Shown: positions 42,248 to 52,278, numbered from the stretch's first letter. The stretch is 64,000 bases of DNA from Propionispira arboris (GCF_900109225.1 NZ_FNZK01000001.1:186001-250000), one strand, 5' to 3'. Notes: generated by a model not told the origin, from the letters alone. Numbers and translations: made by a program.

Positions 42248-43591
42248 ATGGATAAAGAAGAATCAATCGATTTGCGGGAACTTATGCAGATCGTTATTCG
42301 ACATAAAAAAATCATGTGTATTATAATTACTGTGTGTACAGCAATAGCGATGATTACGGCATTTTTTATATTGCCAAAAACTTACGAATCAACAACCTTG
42401 GTTCGAGCCAAATCAAGCAGCAAATTGGATCTGTCAGGGGCTTCAGCAGCGATGGCTGCACTTGGGGTAGGTGGGGCTGCAACATCACCTACCATGGTGT
42501 ATATAGAGCTTATGAAAAGCCGTGCGGTAGTTAACCCGATTATTGAACAGCTTGATTTACCAGCAGAAAAAAAAGAAAATCTCACAGCAAAAGGTTTTGC
42601 TAAGAGTAGTCTTGAAATTATAAATACGAAAGGTACGGATTTGATTGAAATCAAGGCGAAAGGGGAATCCCCAGAAGAAGCACAACAGATTTCCCAAGGC
42701 GTGGTGGATGGTTTTTTGAATTTGATGACCCAGATGAATCAGGATCAACAATCGCTTATGGCGAAGTTCTTATCAGGGCGGATTGATGTAGCGCGAGATG
42801 ACCTGGATCAGGCTACACAGAAGTTAGATGCTTTTGGACAAGACAAAAAAGTTTATGTACCAGAAGTGCAAGCAAAAGCAGAAATTGAAAAAATGGCAGC
42901 GTTTGATACCATGTACAGTCAACTAAAAGTTAAAGAAGATAGCGCCAATGCACAGCTGCAGAGTGCTACGTCGCAGCTTGGTAAACAGAATTCTGCTTTA
43001 AAAGAATTTAATGTAGCGGATAATCCTACGATTCAAAAAATCCGTGATAGCATTGTTTCAGCGCAAGTTGAATTAGTGGGACTGCAGCAGCGATACCAAG
43101 ATAAGCACCCTGATATTATTGCAAAACAACAGGAAATCGCAGAGCTTAACACGCAGCTTGGCAGGGAAGTTTCTAACTATGTGGATGCCGGAACCGTGAC
43201 GATGAATCCGGTGCAGGCGGGACTTATTAAAGATAAAGTAGGTGCTGAGACGGATCTTGCTGTTACACAGGCAAGCTTAAGTGCAATTCAAGGACTGCAA
43301 AAAAAAGCAGAAGGCGATATGAGCAAACTATCTTCGGACAGTATGGAATATATTAAACTACAACGTGATGTAACCATAAAACAGGGTATTTATGTGAGTT
43401 TGGTGCAAAACTATGAAACAGCACGTGTCCAAGAAGCGATGAATAGCATGGATATTCAAATTGTTGATGCGGCGGATTTACCGAACGGACCAAGTGGACC
43501 AAATAAAAAATTAATCACAGCGATTGGAATGCTTGTCGGTTTAATCATTGCATTTGGCTATACGCTGCTACTGTATAGTAAACGGAGATAA
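42248..43591 (+). CDS. Wzz/Wzc-type chain-length protein without kinase domain
   Basis: The 447-residue inner-membrane protein has the Wzz topology: N-terminal helix (about 22-43), periplasmic coiled-coil-rich domain with an ALGVGGAATSPTMVYIELMKSRAVV segment, and C-terminal helix (about 425-443) after a Pro-rich LPNGPSGPNKKL motif. It ends 9 residues later, so there is no fused BY-kinase. It would set polymer length with the Wzy-like protein at 47338. CAAGGAGAG precedes ATG 42248. Confidence 0.88.
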   Translation: MDKEESIDLRELMQIVIRHKKIMCIIITVCTAIAMITAFFILPKTYESTTLVRAKSSSKLDLSGASAAMAALGVGGAATSPTMVYIELMKSRAVVNPIIEQLDLPAEKKENLTAKGFAKSSLEIINTKGTDLIEIKAKGESPEEAQQISQGVVDGFLNLMTQMNQDQQSLMAKFLSGRIDVARDDLDQATQKLDAFGQDKKVYVPEVQAKAEIEKMAAFDTMYSQLKVKEDSANAQLQSATSQLGKQNSALKEFNVADNPTIQKIRDSIVSAQVELVGLQQRYQDKHPDIIAKQQEIAELNTQLGREVSNYVDAGTVTMNPVQAGLIKDKVGAETDLAVTQASLSAIQGLQKKAEGDMSKLSSDSMEYIKLQRDVTIKQGIYVSLVQNYETARVQEAMNSMDIQIVDAADLPNGPSGPNKKLITAIGMLVGLIIAFGYTLLLYSKRR

Positions 43592-43604
43592 TATAAGGAG
43601 ATAG

Positions 43605-43650
43605 ATGGTATTCTTTATTATGGATAGATTTTTGATGTAATAAAGAATAC
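43605..43650 (+). promoter_or_regulatory. 13-bp perfect hairpin with embedded 11-codon ORF
   Basis: GTATTCTTTATTA (43608-43620) and TAATAAAGAATAC (43638-43650) are perfectly complementary with a 17-nt loop. An ORF with AAGGAG at 43595-43600 runs from ATG 43605 to TAA 43640 (MVFFIMDRFLM), so its stop opens the 3' arm. No T run follows. It may stabilise mRNA or regulate the initiating transferase gene. Confidence 0.4.
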
Positions 43651-43682
43651 TCTTGCTGTCTAGGCTTTTGAGGAGCGTAGTT

Positions 43683-45140
43683 ATGATAAATGTAATATTG
43701 CGGCAACGCAACTGGGCAGTAAAGTTGAATTATTATCTTAGTCCGGGTATTTTAGTTGTTACAGATTATCTGGCAGTATGTCTGGGAATCTACACATCAA
43801 TATTTTTTAGAGATGCAATAGTGGCATTTTGTGGAATGGACAGTAATGTTTTGACAATAAAAGATATTCACTTGTATTTTGTTTTACCGATCATTTATAT
43901 TGGCTTTATTGCTTATGCTGATATGTATAGGCGCCGCATGATGTTCTATCAGTTTGCGGGTTCACTGTTTCGCATTTCTACGTATGTATCGATTATGATT
44001 ATATTTATCGGATATTTGATAAATATAGCAGAGCCAATATCACGAGTTTTTATGGTTTTATTTTGGCTTGTTAGTTTTTTGCTTATTTCTCTAGAACGTT
44101 TTTGGACAAAAAAACTTCTGGTGAAATTTGGTATGTGGCAATGGCCAGTCATTATTGTAGGAGCAGGGAAGACGGCTGAAATTTTGGCTGCTGCGTTTGA
44201 AGAAGATAAAAGTGTGGGCTATAAAATTGTTGGATTTATTGAAGATGAAAAAGATCGACCTTTATTAGCAAAATATCAACACTTAGGTGAATTTGATCAA
44301 GCTGAAGAGATAATAAAAGCGGCTGATGTGCAGGATGTTATTTTGGCAACACCTGGGCTCAAACGAGAAGAGCTTGTGCAGCTTTTTTATCGGATTCAAC
44401 CTTATGTAAGAAATCTAACAATTGTACCAGATGTATTTGGTGTACCAATTGGTAATATAAAAACGGAAGTTTTGTTTAATGAACAAGCTCTTTTGATTAA
44501 TACTTGTAATAACTTAAATCGTAAGTCTAATCAAGTCTTAAAGCGTCTGTTTGACATAGTTGTCGGCAGTGTTGTTTTCATCTGCATTTTACCGATACTT
44601 ATGATACTAACAATCCTTATAAAATTGGATTCGAAAGGATCACCTTTTCACATTGCGCAGAGGATTGGTAAAAATGGTGAGCTGTTTTATTGTTATAAAT
44701 TTCGTACGATGTATGAAAATTCAGATGTGATTTTAGAAAAATTTTTTCAGACAAACCCGCAGTATAAGGAAGAGTGGGAAAAGTTTGCAAAACTAAGAAC
44801 GGTCGATCCTAGAGTGACAAGAGTGGGGAAATGTTTGCGCAGATATAGTTTGGATGAATTGCCACAAATTGTTAATGTACTTATGGGAAGTATGGGACTT
44901 GTTGGACCGAGACCGTATTTACCGAGGGAAAAAGAAAAAATTGGACATTATATGCATGTGATTTGTATGACAGTGCCAGGGATTACAGGGCTGTGGCAAG
45001 TTAGCGGCAGAAATGAAATATCATTTGAAGGTAGATTGAAATTAGATTCATGGTATGTACGAAATTGGTCATTATGGCAGGATATAGTATTGTTATTTAA
45101 GACGATTGGTGTCGTGTTAAAGCGAAAAGGGGCATATTAA
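43683..45140 (+). CDS. undecaprenyl-phosphate sugar phosphotransferase (WbaP-like)
   Basis: The enzyme starts repeat-unit synthesis by moving a sugar 1-phosphate to undecaprenyl phosphate. The 485-residue protein has about five N-terminal membrane helices, a Rossmann-like middle domain (WPVIIVGAGKTAEILAAAF; VGFIEDEKD) and a C-terminal catalytic domain: KRLFDIVVGSVVF, FYCYKFRTM, RRYSLDELPQIVNVLMGSMGLVGPRPYL and ITGLWQVSGRNE. Full-length WbaP type is typical for hexose-1-phosphate (Gal or Glc). GAGGAG at 43669-43674 supports ATG 43683; the in-frame TTG 43653 is less likely. Confidence 0.93.
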   Translation: MINVILRQRNWAVKLNYYLSPGILVVTDYLAVCLGIYTSIFFRDAIVAFCGMDSNVLTIKDIHLYFVLPIIYIGFIAYADMYRRRMMFYQFAGSLFRISTYVSIMIIFIGYLINIAEPISRVFMVLFWLVSFLLISLERFWTKKLLVKFGMWQWPVIIVGAGKTAEILAAAFEEDKSVGYKIVGFIEDEKDRPLLAKYQHLGEFDQAEEIIKAADVQDVILATPGLKREELVQLFYRIQPYVRNLTIVPDVFGVPIGNIKTEVLFNEQALLINTCNNLNRKSNQVLKRLFDIVVGSVVFICILPILMILTILIKLDSKGSPFHIAQRIGKNGELFYCYKFRTMYENSDVILEKFFQTNPQYKEEWEKFAKLRTVDPRVTRVGKCLRRYSLDELPQIVNVLMGSMGLVGPRPYLPREKEKIGHYMHVICMTVPGITGLWQVSGRNEISFEGRLKLDSWYVRNWSLWQDIVLLFKTIGVVLKRKGAY

Positions 45141-46234
45141 TGAAGGTTTTGCATATTAGTGAATATGCCCAGGGAGGGCTTGCGACGTATATTAAAACGT
45201 TGTTTAGTTATGATGGCAAAGATAATATTGAAAATTATTTATTGGTTTCGGAGTATAAATCGGACCATCAATGGAATATCCCTTCAGATAAGGTGAATTA
45301 TTATCATTATAAGAGAGGGCTAAAAGATATATTACCAGCAATGTACGCGATACAGAAACATATTGCTAAATTACAGCCTGATATCATTTATATACATAGT
45401 ACGTGGGCCGGCGTATTGGCAAGGTTTCCATATTTGTTCAGAAAGAAAAATGTAAGGGTTTTATATAATGCGCATGGGTGGTCCTTTCTTAGGGATACAA
45501 GTGGATGGAAGAAGTGGATATATGCTTTGATTGAATGGGGGTTAAGTTTGACAACAGATGCAATTATAAATGTTTCTGATTATGAATATCAAAGTGCTAT
45601 GAATTATGGTTTATTCAAGTCAAAGTTGATAGTCATTCATAGCGGAATATCCTCTAAGGAAGATTGTAATGAGGTCTGTTTTGAAGTGAATACTAATAAG
45701 ATTAATTTGCTTTTTGTGGGTAGGTTTGATCCGCAAAAGGGAATTGATTATCTGTTGAAAGAAATAAAAAAATGTAAACGTAAAGATATTCATCTTTACG
45801 TTATTGGAGATAACGTCGTTTCTGATGGGATGGGTATTCAGGCAATCAATAATGATCGAGTGACGTTCTTAGGCTGGATTTCGCATGACGATGTTGCAGC
45901 TTATTATAAAGCCTGTGATGCTGTTATTATGCCATCACGTTGGGAGGCGTTTGGATTGGTTGCGATAGAGGCTATGAAATATATGAAGCCTGTTATAGTT
46001 AGTGATCGAGGAGCTTTACCTGAATTAGTAAAGGATAAAGTTAATGGTTATGTTTTTTCAATGGATGAGAATAAAAGTCTTGGATATATTTTAGAAAATT
46101 TAAGCCGAGAAAAGTTACATGCTTTAGGGGAAAAAGCACGACAAGTTTTTGAAGAGTACTTTACAGATCAACATATGTTAAAAGAAACAATAGAGGTATA
46201 TAAAAATGCAACCAGTAAAAGTTTTACATTTTGA
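45140..46234 (+). CDS. GT4-family glycosyltransferase
   Basis: The 364-residue GT-B enzyme has HISEYAQGGLATYIKTL at the acceptor side, the hinge LLFVGRFDPQKGIDYLL, and the EX7E donor-site segment PSRWEAFGLVAIEAMKYMKPVIVSD. The ATG overlaps the previous stop (TAATG), implying translational coupling to the initiating transferase. It probably adds the second sugar of the repeat. Confidence 0.9.
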   Translation: MKVLHISEYAQGGLATYIKTLFSYDGKDNIENYLLVSEYKSDHQWNIPSDKVNYYHYKRGLKDILPAMYAIQKHIAKLQPDIIYIHSTWAGVLARFPYLFRKKNVRVLYNAHGWSFLRDTSGWKKWIYALIEWGLSLTTDAIINVSDYEYQSAMNYGLFKSKLIVIHSGISSKEDCNEVCFEVNTNKINLLFVGRFDPQKGIDYLLKEIKKCKRKDIHLYVIGDNVVSDGMGIQAINNDRVTFLGWISHDDVAAYYKACDAVIMPSRWEAFGLVAIEAMKYMKPVIVSDRGALPELVKDKVNGYVFSMDENKSLGYILENLSREKLHALGEKARQVFEEYFTDQHMLKETIEVYKNATSKSFTF

Positions 46235-47291
46235 ATTATCTAGTAAATTAGGCGGAATAGAATCTTTTCTTTATAATGTTTATCGCAATATTGATCGAAA
46301 GAAAATACAGTTTGATTTTGTGACTAGCGTTGAACATGCTGCTTTAGAAGACGACTTTAAAAAGATGGGGGCAAAAGTTTATTATATCAAACGGAAGAAC
46401 ATTTTAACGTATTTTTTAGAAATAAAGCAATTATTGATTAAAAATAAATACGAGGTTGTACACATTCATAAAAATTCTGCGGCAAACATCATACCATTGC
46501 TTGTTTGTAAATATGTGGGGATAGAAAAGATTATCGTACATGCCCACAATACAAATCCATCGAAGGGAAATTTAGCAAGGGTATTGCATTATATAAATCG
46601 CCCTATATTAAATAGGTGCAATGTGAGAAGGCTTGCTTGCTCAGATAAAGCCGCACACTGGTTATTTGGCAATAATACAGATGCAATGATTATTAATAAT
46701 GGAATTGAAATTTATAAATATCAATATAATTCAGCAATTCGTAAAAAAAAGCGGGAAAAATTGGGCTTCACTAATGATGACTTTATTCTTGGAAATGTTG
46801 GACGAATGACGCAACAGAAAAATCAGTTGTTTTTGCTAGATATTTTTTATGAAGTGAGAACAAAATACAAAAAATCAAAATTAATTATATGTGGAAATGG
46901 TGAATTGGAAAAGAAAATACAGGAGAAAATTGTTGGTCTTGGTTTAATTGATGATGTGCTTTTACTTGGTGTTCGACGAGATATAAATGAAATATTACAG
47001 GTGATGGATGTTTTTGTTATGCCTAGTCTTTATGAAGGTTTACCTGTTGCAGCAATTGAAGCACAGGGGGCTGGATTGCCTGTTATTGCATCGGATACAG
47101 TTTCCAAGCAGACTAATATATTAGCAAGTTATTGTAATGTACCATTGAGTGAGTCCGCTCAATATTGGGCTAGAGTTATATTGGATAAAAGAACTTACTT
47201 CAGGAATAATACAACTGGATGTATTACAAAAGCAGGTTTTAATATAGAGTATACAGCAGGTATTTTAGAAAATTTATACTTAAATAAATAA
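46206..47291 (+). CDS. GT4-family glycosyltransferase
   Basis: The 361-residue protein begins VLHFELSSKLGGIESFLYNVYRNI and carries GNVGRMTQQKNQLFLLDIF and PSLYEGLPVAAIEAQGAGLPVIASD, the GT4 hinge and EX7E motif of capsule-type transferases. It overlaps the previous gene by 29 nt. The product resembles EpsF/CapM-like enzymes; specificity is unknown. Confidence 0.9.
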   Translation: MQPVKVLHFELSSKLGGIESFLYNVYRNIDRKKIQFDFVTSVEHAALEDDFKKMGAKVYYIKRKNILTYFLEIKQLLIKNKYEVVHIHKNSAANIIPLLVCKYVGIEKIIVHAHNTNPSKGNLARVLHYINRPILNRCNVRRLACSDKAAHWLFGNNTDAMIINNGIEIYKYQYNSAIRKKKREKLGFTNDDFILGNVGRMTQQKNQLFLLDIFYEVRTKYKKSKLIICGNGELEKKIQEKIVGLGLIDDVLLLGVRRDINEILQVMDVFVMPSLYEGLPVAAIEAQGAGLPVIASDTVSKQTNILASYCNVPLSESAQYWARVILDKRTYFRNNTTGCITKAGFNIEYTAGILENLYLNK

Positions 47292-47337
47292 GTATAAATT
47301 TTTATAGTGCTGTTATGCAGAAAAAGGTGAGAATTGT

Positions 47338-48441
47338 ATGTCAACGCAGGGCTGGTTGTTGTTTCTAATTACAATATTTGTTGTATTCATGGGATTTGCT
47401 ATAAAAAGATCAAAAATTGTATTCCTCATTCAGCTTATTTGGCTTATCTTGCTAGTAGGGGGTAATACAGGTTCTTTAGATTATGATATTAATGCTTTAT
47501 TGTATTTTGGCGGAATTAATGGTTGGGACTGGGATCAATTAACTTTATTGGGTTGGCTATATGCTATATTAACCGGTAGTGCTAATGATTGGAATTTTGG
47601 ATTTATAGAGTATAATTTTATCATGTCAGCTCTTTCTATAGGGCTTATTGGTTATGTAATTAAGAAAAATACATATAATTATAATGTGGTAATGTCATTG
47701 TTGTATTTTTATCCGGTTATTGAAATGGTCATACAAAAACGATTTTTACCTGGTATGGCAGTAATGCTTTATGCAACACAATTTCTAGGGAAATGTGATC
47801 TTAAATCGAGTATAAAATATTTAGCGTGTCTGGTAATTGCAGTGGGGTTACATAGTTCGCTGATATTTTATATTTTATTTTTTTTCTTATCACGTTTTTC
47901 GGATCGGCATACAAAATTGCTAAAAAAATTGATAATAATCCTTTTTTTAGTGGAACTTATTGGCGGGCAGTTAGTACCCATGATTGCCGGGGAGCTTTTT
48001 GCAGCTGATAAAATTGAATTGTATTTTTCAACGTATGCGGAGAAATCAAGTTGGCTGAAGTTTATTTGCTGGGCCGTGTTACACTTATATTTTGTTGGAT
48101 TGGTTTGTTATATATATAGAAAAAGTGATAAAACAGAGTTGGGTTTCCTGACTTATAAATTGAATCTCTATTCATTGATTATTATTCCGTTATATACAAT
48201 TGATCCGGTATTTATGCGATTTTATCGTATAGTATTGATCTATGATTATATGTATCTTAGCGGGTATATGACCTGGAAATTTTCTAACAATAGTAGTAAG
48301 AATATTATTGCTACAATTGGCTTATTGCTAGGAACTTTTATTTACTTCTATGTTTGGTATTGTGCCGGGATTGGAAATATGACGTTTGAAAAAATGGCGC
48401 AGCCTGTTTTTGAAAATAATATATTGGCGGATATCTTATAA
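47338..48441 (+). CDS. EpsG/Wzy-like polysaccharide polymerase
   Basis: The 367-residue polytopic protein has about ten hydrophobic segments and the EpsG-family pattern: DYDINALLYFGGINGWDWDQL loop near residue 47, FGFIEYNFIMSALS, and RFLPGMAVMLYA. Such proteins join repeat units at the outer face of the inner membrane. It is the only polymerase candidate in the window, with Wzx at 61877 and Wzz-like protein at 42248, so a Wzx/Wzy pathway is indicated. Sequence identity in this class is low, so the call rests on topology and context. Confidence 0.8.
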   Translation: MSTQGWLLFLITIFVVFMGFAIKRSKIVFLIQLIWLILLVGGNTGSLDYDINALLYFGGINGWDWDQLTLLGWLYAILTGSANDWNFGFIEYNFIMSALSIGLIGYVIKKNTYNYNVVMSLLYFYPVIEMVIQKRFLPGMAVMLYATQFLGKCDLKSSIKYLACLVIAVGLHSSLIFYILFFFLSRFSDRHTKLLKKLIIILFLVELIGGQLVPMIAGELFAADKIELYFSTYAEKSSWLKFICWAVLHLYFVGLVCYIYRKSDKTELGFLTYKLNLYSLIIIPLYTIDPVFMRFYRIVLIYDYMYLSGYMTWKFSNNSSKNIIATIGLLLGTFIYFYVWYCAGIGNMTFEKMAQPVFENNILADIL

Positions 48442-48462
48442 TATTATGTTGGAGGAGATTAC

Positions 48463-49365
48463 TTGATTAAGATAAGATTGAAAGGGCGACTTGGCAATCA
48501 GCTGTTTATTTATGCGTTTGCCAGGTGTCTGGCAGAAAAATATGAAGACCATGTTGTGATATACGATCGTAAGGATGAAGAAGATTCGATATGGCATTCA
48601 CATCTGGATGGATATAAATTGCATACGAGTGTGGGATTTTCTTCAGATAAAAAAAAGTTTATGCAGATGGACTTATATCAAAAATTACTCTTCGTCTTTG
48701 ATCGTTTTTGTATAAAAGCCCTTAATCCTGTGCAGAAAAAAAGATTTCAGGAATGGAAATTGAAATATTATACGCAGCATGGTCTTTTATTGTGTATGGA
48801 TGGGGTGTTTAACTTACCAGATCGAATTCCAAAATCATTATATTGTGATGGGTATTTTCAATCAGCAGAGCTTTTTGATTGTATTCGCGATAAGCTGTTA
48901 TTGGAATTACAACCAAAAGAAGAGCACAGGCAGACAGAAAAAGATTTTATCGGGCAGATTGAGAGTACAAATTCTGTTTGTTTAACAATCCGATTAGGCG
49001 ATTATATAAACAATACAACACATCAGGTTTGCACTAAAAAATATTATTTAGATGCAATGCAAAAAATGAGGGAGCTTCACCCGGACTGCATATTTTTTGC
49101 ATTTTCCGATGAAGTAGAGAAATTAAAAACTATTTTAGGTGATGATGGTTCTATTATTTATGACTCGGGCACGTCAAAGGACTATATGTCATTGGATATT
49201 ATGTCAAAGTGCAAACATTTTATAATATCTAATAGCAGCTTTAGCTGGTGGGCACAATATTTATCTGATAACAAAGATAAGGTGGTTATTGCACCGTCTA
49301 AATGGTATGCAGACGCAGTCCCTTGTGATATCATGCAAGATGATTGGATCTTATTAGATTGCTGA
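48463..49365 (+). CDS. GT11 fucosyltransferase-like (alpha-1,2)
   Basis: The 300-residue protein has the GT11 N-terminal motif GRLGNQLFIYAFARCLA and the C-terminal ISNSSFSWWAQYLS motif. The donor-binding motif normally written HxRRxD reads TIRLGDYI, so the first His and second Arg are missing; donor preference may differ from GDP-fucose. Start is TTG 48463, directly after GGAGGAG (48451-48457); no ATG fits. Acts after the GT4 enzymes on the repeat unit or as a branch. Confidence 0.82.
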   Translation: MIKIRLKGRLGNQLFIYAFARCLAEKYEDHVVIYDRKDEEDSIWHSHLDGYKLHTSVGFSSDKKKFMQMDLYQKLLFVFDRFCIKALNPVQKKRFQEWKLKYYTQHGLLLCMDGVFNLPDRIPKSLYCDGYFQSAELFDCIRDKLLLELQPKEEHRQTEKDFIGQIESTNSVCLTIRLGDYINNTTHQVCTKKYYLDAMQKMRELHPDCIFFAFSDEVEKLKTILGDDGSIIYDSGTSKDYMSLDIMSKCKHFIISNSSFSWWAQYLSDNKDKVVIAPSKWYADAVPCDIMQDDWILLDC

Positions 49366-49383
49366 TTTTAGGAGATTAAGATT

Positions 49384-50424
49384 ATGATGTTAAGTATTAT
49401 TGTTTTAGTTTATAATGAAGGAGAATTGTTGAGACGATGTATCGATAGCTTATTACATCAGTCAAAGAAGTGTGAATATGAAATCCTTTTGATTGATGAT
49501 GGATCACAGGACTGTTCTCGTGATCTTTGTGATGAATATGCACAGAACCATAGTGAGGTTTATGTTTATCATAAAAAAAATGGAGGCTGTGTGCATTCGC
49601 GAAAGTTTGGAATAGCACGTGCACAAGGTGAATATATTACGTTTGTTGATGGTGATGATTTTGTTGAGACAGATTATATAGCTGCTATACTTATGGCTAT
49701 TGAGCATCAGGCCGATTATTATATTTTAAATAATAAACGGAATTTTTTTATGCATGATGGTTTTTATATTGAAAAAAATTTTATGGGAAATGGTTATATT
49801 GATTTAGAGCAGGCATATTACTGGATTTTGAATTCAATGGCTGGTGCAGTATGGGATAAAGTGTATGTAAAATCTGTATTAAATGAGCAGAACATTATAT
49901 TTGATAAATTTATTACTTATGGTGAGGATGTGTATATTAACTTACAATATCTTCAAGGTGTGAAATCGGTTTATGTGCAAGATACAGCTGCTTATATACA
50001 CATATTGAATTCGCCGACAAGTGTATGCGAGAATGATGTCCCTATTAAGCGGCTGGATGAAATAAAAGTTTTGTATGATGTCGGAATTGATTTTATGATA
50101 AAGAGCGGGTTTCAGCAATTTGAAGATAAATTTAAGTTTGCTATAATAGGAAATTATATTAAGACAATAGGCCTTATGATGGCTCAGGGGATGCCAGAGA
50201 AAGCGGTAAGAAAGTACTGGTTAGATGGACCCTTTTCAAGAGTGCTGCAGGATGTGTCCCCTCAATCTGTCAAAGAAAAGATTTTTTTCTTGATATTGAA
50301 AAAAAAGAATTTTTTAGCAGCAAAATGGATTAGTAAGATTTTGCATTCATCATGGTATTATTTATATAAAGACTCTTGTTATGAAAAAAAGGATAAGAAG
50401 TTGAAATCAAGATTAAGGGCGTGA
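49384..50424 (+). CDS. GT2-family glycosyltransferase
   Basis: The 346-residue GT-A enzyme begins MLSIIVLVYNEGELLRRCIDSLL and has LLIDDGSQDCSRDLCDEY, KKNGGCVHSRKFGI and DGDDFVETDYI, the nucleotide-binding and DXD-type metal motifs. The C-terminal third includes short basic helices that could associate with the membrane. TAGGAGATT precedes ATG 49384. Specificity unknown. Confidence 0.9.
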   Translation: MMLSIIVLVYNEGELLRRCIDSLLHQSKKCEYEILLIDDGSQDCSRDLCDEYAQNHSEVYVYHKKNGGCVHSRKFGIARAQGEYITFVDGDDFVETDYIAAILMAIEHQADYYILNNKRNFFMHDGFYIEKNFMGNGYIDLEQAYYWILNSMAGAVWDKVYVKSVLNEQNIIFDKFITYGEDVYINLQYLQGVKSVYVQDTAAYIHILNSPTSVCENDVPIKRLDEIKVLYDVGIDFMIKSGFQQFEDKFKFAIIGNYIKTIGLMMAQGMPEKAVRKYWLDGPFSRVLQDVSPQSVKEKIFFLILKKKNFLAAKWISKILHSSWYYLYKDSCYEKKDKKLKSRLRA

Positions 50425-50428
50425 AGGA

Positions 50429-51391
50429 TTGAATCGTAGTGTGTTTATAATTCCTTACTTTGGAAAGTTTAATAATTATTTTCAGTTGTTCTTGAATTCT
50501 TGTGAAAAGAATCCTGATTTTGATTGGTTGATTTTTACGGATGATAAACGCGCATTTAACTATCCATCGAATGTTCATGTGTATTACACAACATTTGAGT
50601 TACTTCAGGAGAGAATAAAACATTTATTTGATTTTGATATTATATTGCATCAACCCTATAAACTTTGTGATTACAAAATAGCGTATGGATATATTTTTCG
50701 TGAATATATAAGAGACTATGAATTTTGGGGCTATTGTGATATCGATATGCTTTTTGGAAGAATTTCTAAATTTATTACAGATGAGATATTAACCCAAAAT
50801 GATAGAATACTAGAGCGTGGTCATTTGACGCTATTTAGGAATTGTGAACAGATTAACAAATTGTTTATGAACGATCATAAGGCACTATTTATTGATTATC
50901 GATATGCCTTTACGACTAAGTATTGTTGCCATTTTGATGAATTTGAGCCATGGAATCAGGTTATGCAAGATATGAAGCTTAGGCAGTGGGTTGTACCTAT
51001 ATTTGCAGATATTTCTAGTGATAGCTATCGCTTTGTTCTTGAATATGGAAATCATAAGAAGAATAAACAAATTTATTTGTGGCGTGATGGTATTTTGAGT
51101 AGGTATTATCTTGAGAATGGTAAAATCTATCAGGATGAATGGTGTTACATACATTTACAAAAACGAAAAATGATATTGGAAGACAGTATAGATAATATGG
51201 AATATTGGATTGTTCCTAATAAGTTTATAGCGTATAGTGAAGCAGGTCATATGGAAAAATTCATTGATATGTATGGAATTGATGAATTTTATCTAAATCG
51301 AAAAATTGGGCGAATAAAAGAGATTTTGGAAAATATTTTAAACGGTGCACTATTGTTTAGAATAAAGAGAATTAGAATAAGAGATAAATAA
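50429..51391 (+). CDS. DUF6625-like putative glycosyltransferase
   Basis: The 320-residue product begins RSVFIIPYFGKFNNYFQLFLNSC, resembling the DUF6625 group found in polysaccharide loci, and has FWGYCDIDMLFGRI near 105-118, whose DID could serve as the metal-binding motif of a GT-A fold. TTG 50429 is the probable start, with AAGGG at 50415-50419; an in-frame GTG at 50441 is possible. Function is inferred from context only. Confidence 0.7.
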   Translation: MNRSVFIIPYFGKFNNYFQLFLNSCEKNPDFDWLIFTDDKRAFNYPSNVHVYYTTFELLQERIKHLFDFDIILHQPYKLCDYKIAYGYIFREYIRDYEFWGYCDIDMLFGRISKFITDEILTQNDRILERGHLTLFRNCEQINKLFMNDHKALFIDYRYAFTTKYCCHFDEFEPWNQVMQDMKLRQWVVPIFADISSDSYRFVLEYGNHKKNKQIYLWRDGILSRYYLENGKIYQDEWCYIHLQKRKMILEDSIDNMEYWIVPNKFIAYSEAGHMEKFIDMYGIDEFYLNRKIGRIKEILENILNGALLFRIKRIRIRDK

Positions 51392-51435
51392 ATGTGTGGA
51401 AGGCTTTTTGTGATGAAAAAGAGGAGAGTATTTCT

Positions 51436-52278
51436 ATGGTTTTAGATGGTGTAGTGACATTATATAATCCAGAACTGGATGTTTTAGGAAATATAGAGAG
51501 CTATGTTGGCTGTCTGCGAAATTTGTATGTTTTTGATAATTCAGAAAATGTAAATACACATATTAAACAATGTTTGGAAAATAAACCCAATGTGATATAT
51601 GTTTCATTTAATAAAAATAAAGGCATAGCAGAGGCCCTTAATTATGTTTTAGATGTGGGGCAAGATACAAAGTTTTTGTTGACTATGGATCAGGATACAT
51701 CTTTTCCAACAGGTATGACGCAAGCGTATATAGCGCAGGTTGAAATGTGGGAGAAATTGAATCCAAATGAGGTGGCAATTTACTCAGTGAGGATTATGCT
51801 TAAACATGGCATGGTAGATGAATACTCAAAGAGCCCTGAATATATTGACTGTACGATAACATCAGGAAATATAGTTAGTGTTAGTGCTGCAAGGCGTGTT
51901 GGTGGGTATAATAATGATTTGTTTATTGATGAGGTAGACAGTGACTTTAGTTTAGCAATTAGGCAGTGTGGTTATAAAATATTACGATTTAATAATATGT
52001 TTATTAACCATTTAATAGGAGATATTTCAAAAGAACAGTGTTTATGGTTTTCTTATAATACAAGCAATCATTCTCCTATACGCAGATATTATATGATGCG
52101 TAACAGACTATATATGATGAAAAAATATCCTAAAATTAGAAGAGCGTATGGTATATCTTTATTAAAGATTATTATAAAAGTTCTCTTGGCAGAAAAAGAT
52201 AAGTGTAAAAAATTGAAGTATATGTTTTTAGGAATGTATGATTTTTTATTTGGGAATATGGGAAAATATAAAAGGTAA
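51436..52278 (+). CDS. GT2 glycosyltransferase (rhamnosyltransferase-like)
   Basis: The 280-residue protein has DGVVTLYNPELDVLGNI, YVFDNSEN, NKGIAEALNYVLD, LLTMDQDTSF and ITSGNIVSVSAARRVGGYNNDLFIDEVD-type segments, as in RfbF/WbbL-like rhamnosyltransferases. AGGAGAG at 51422-51428 supports ATG 51436 over the in-frame GTG 51394. If rhamnose is the donor, the dTDP-rhamnose genes must lie elsewhere. Confidence 0.85.
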   Translation: MVLDGVVTLYNPELDVLGNIESYVGCLRNLYVFDNSENVNTHIKQCLENKPNVIYVSFNKNKGIAEALNYVLDVGQDTKFLLTMDQDTSFPTGMTQAYIAQVEMWEKLNPNEVAIYSVRIMLKHGMVDEYSKSPEYIDCTITSGNIVSVSAARRVGGYNNDLFIDEVDSDFSLAIRQCGYKILRFNNMFINHLIGDISKEQCLWFSYNTSNHSPIRRYYMMRNRLYMMKKYPKIRRAYGISLLKIIIKVLLAEKDKCKKLKYMFLGMYDFLFGNMGKYKR

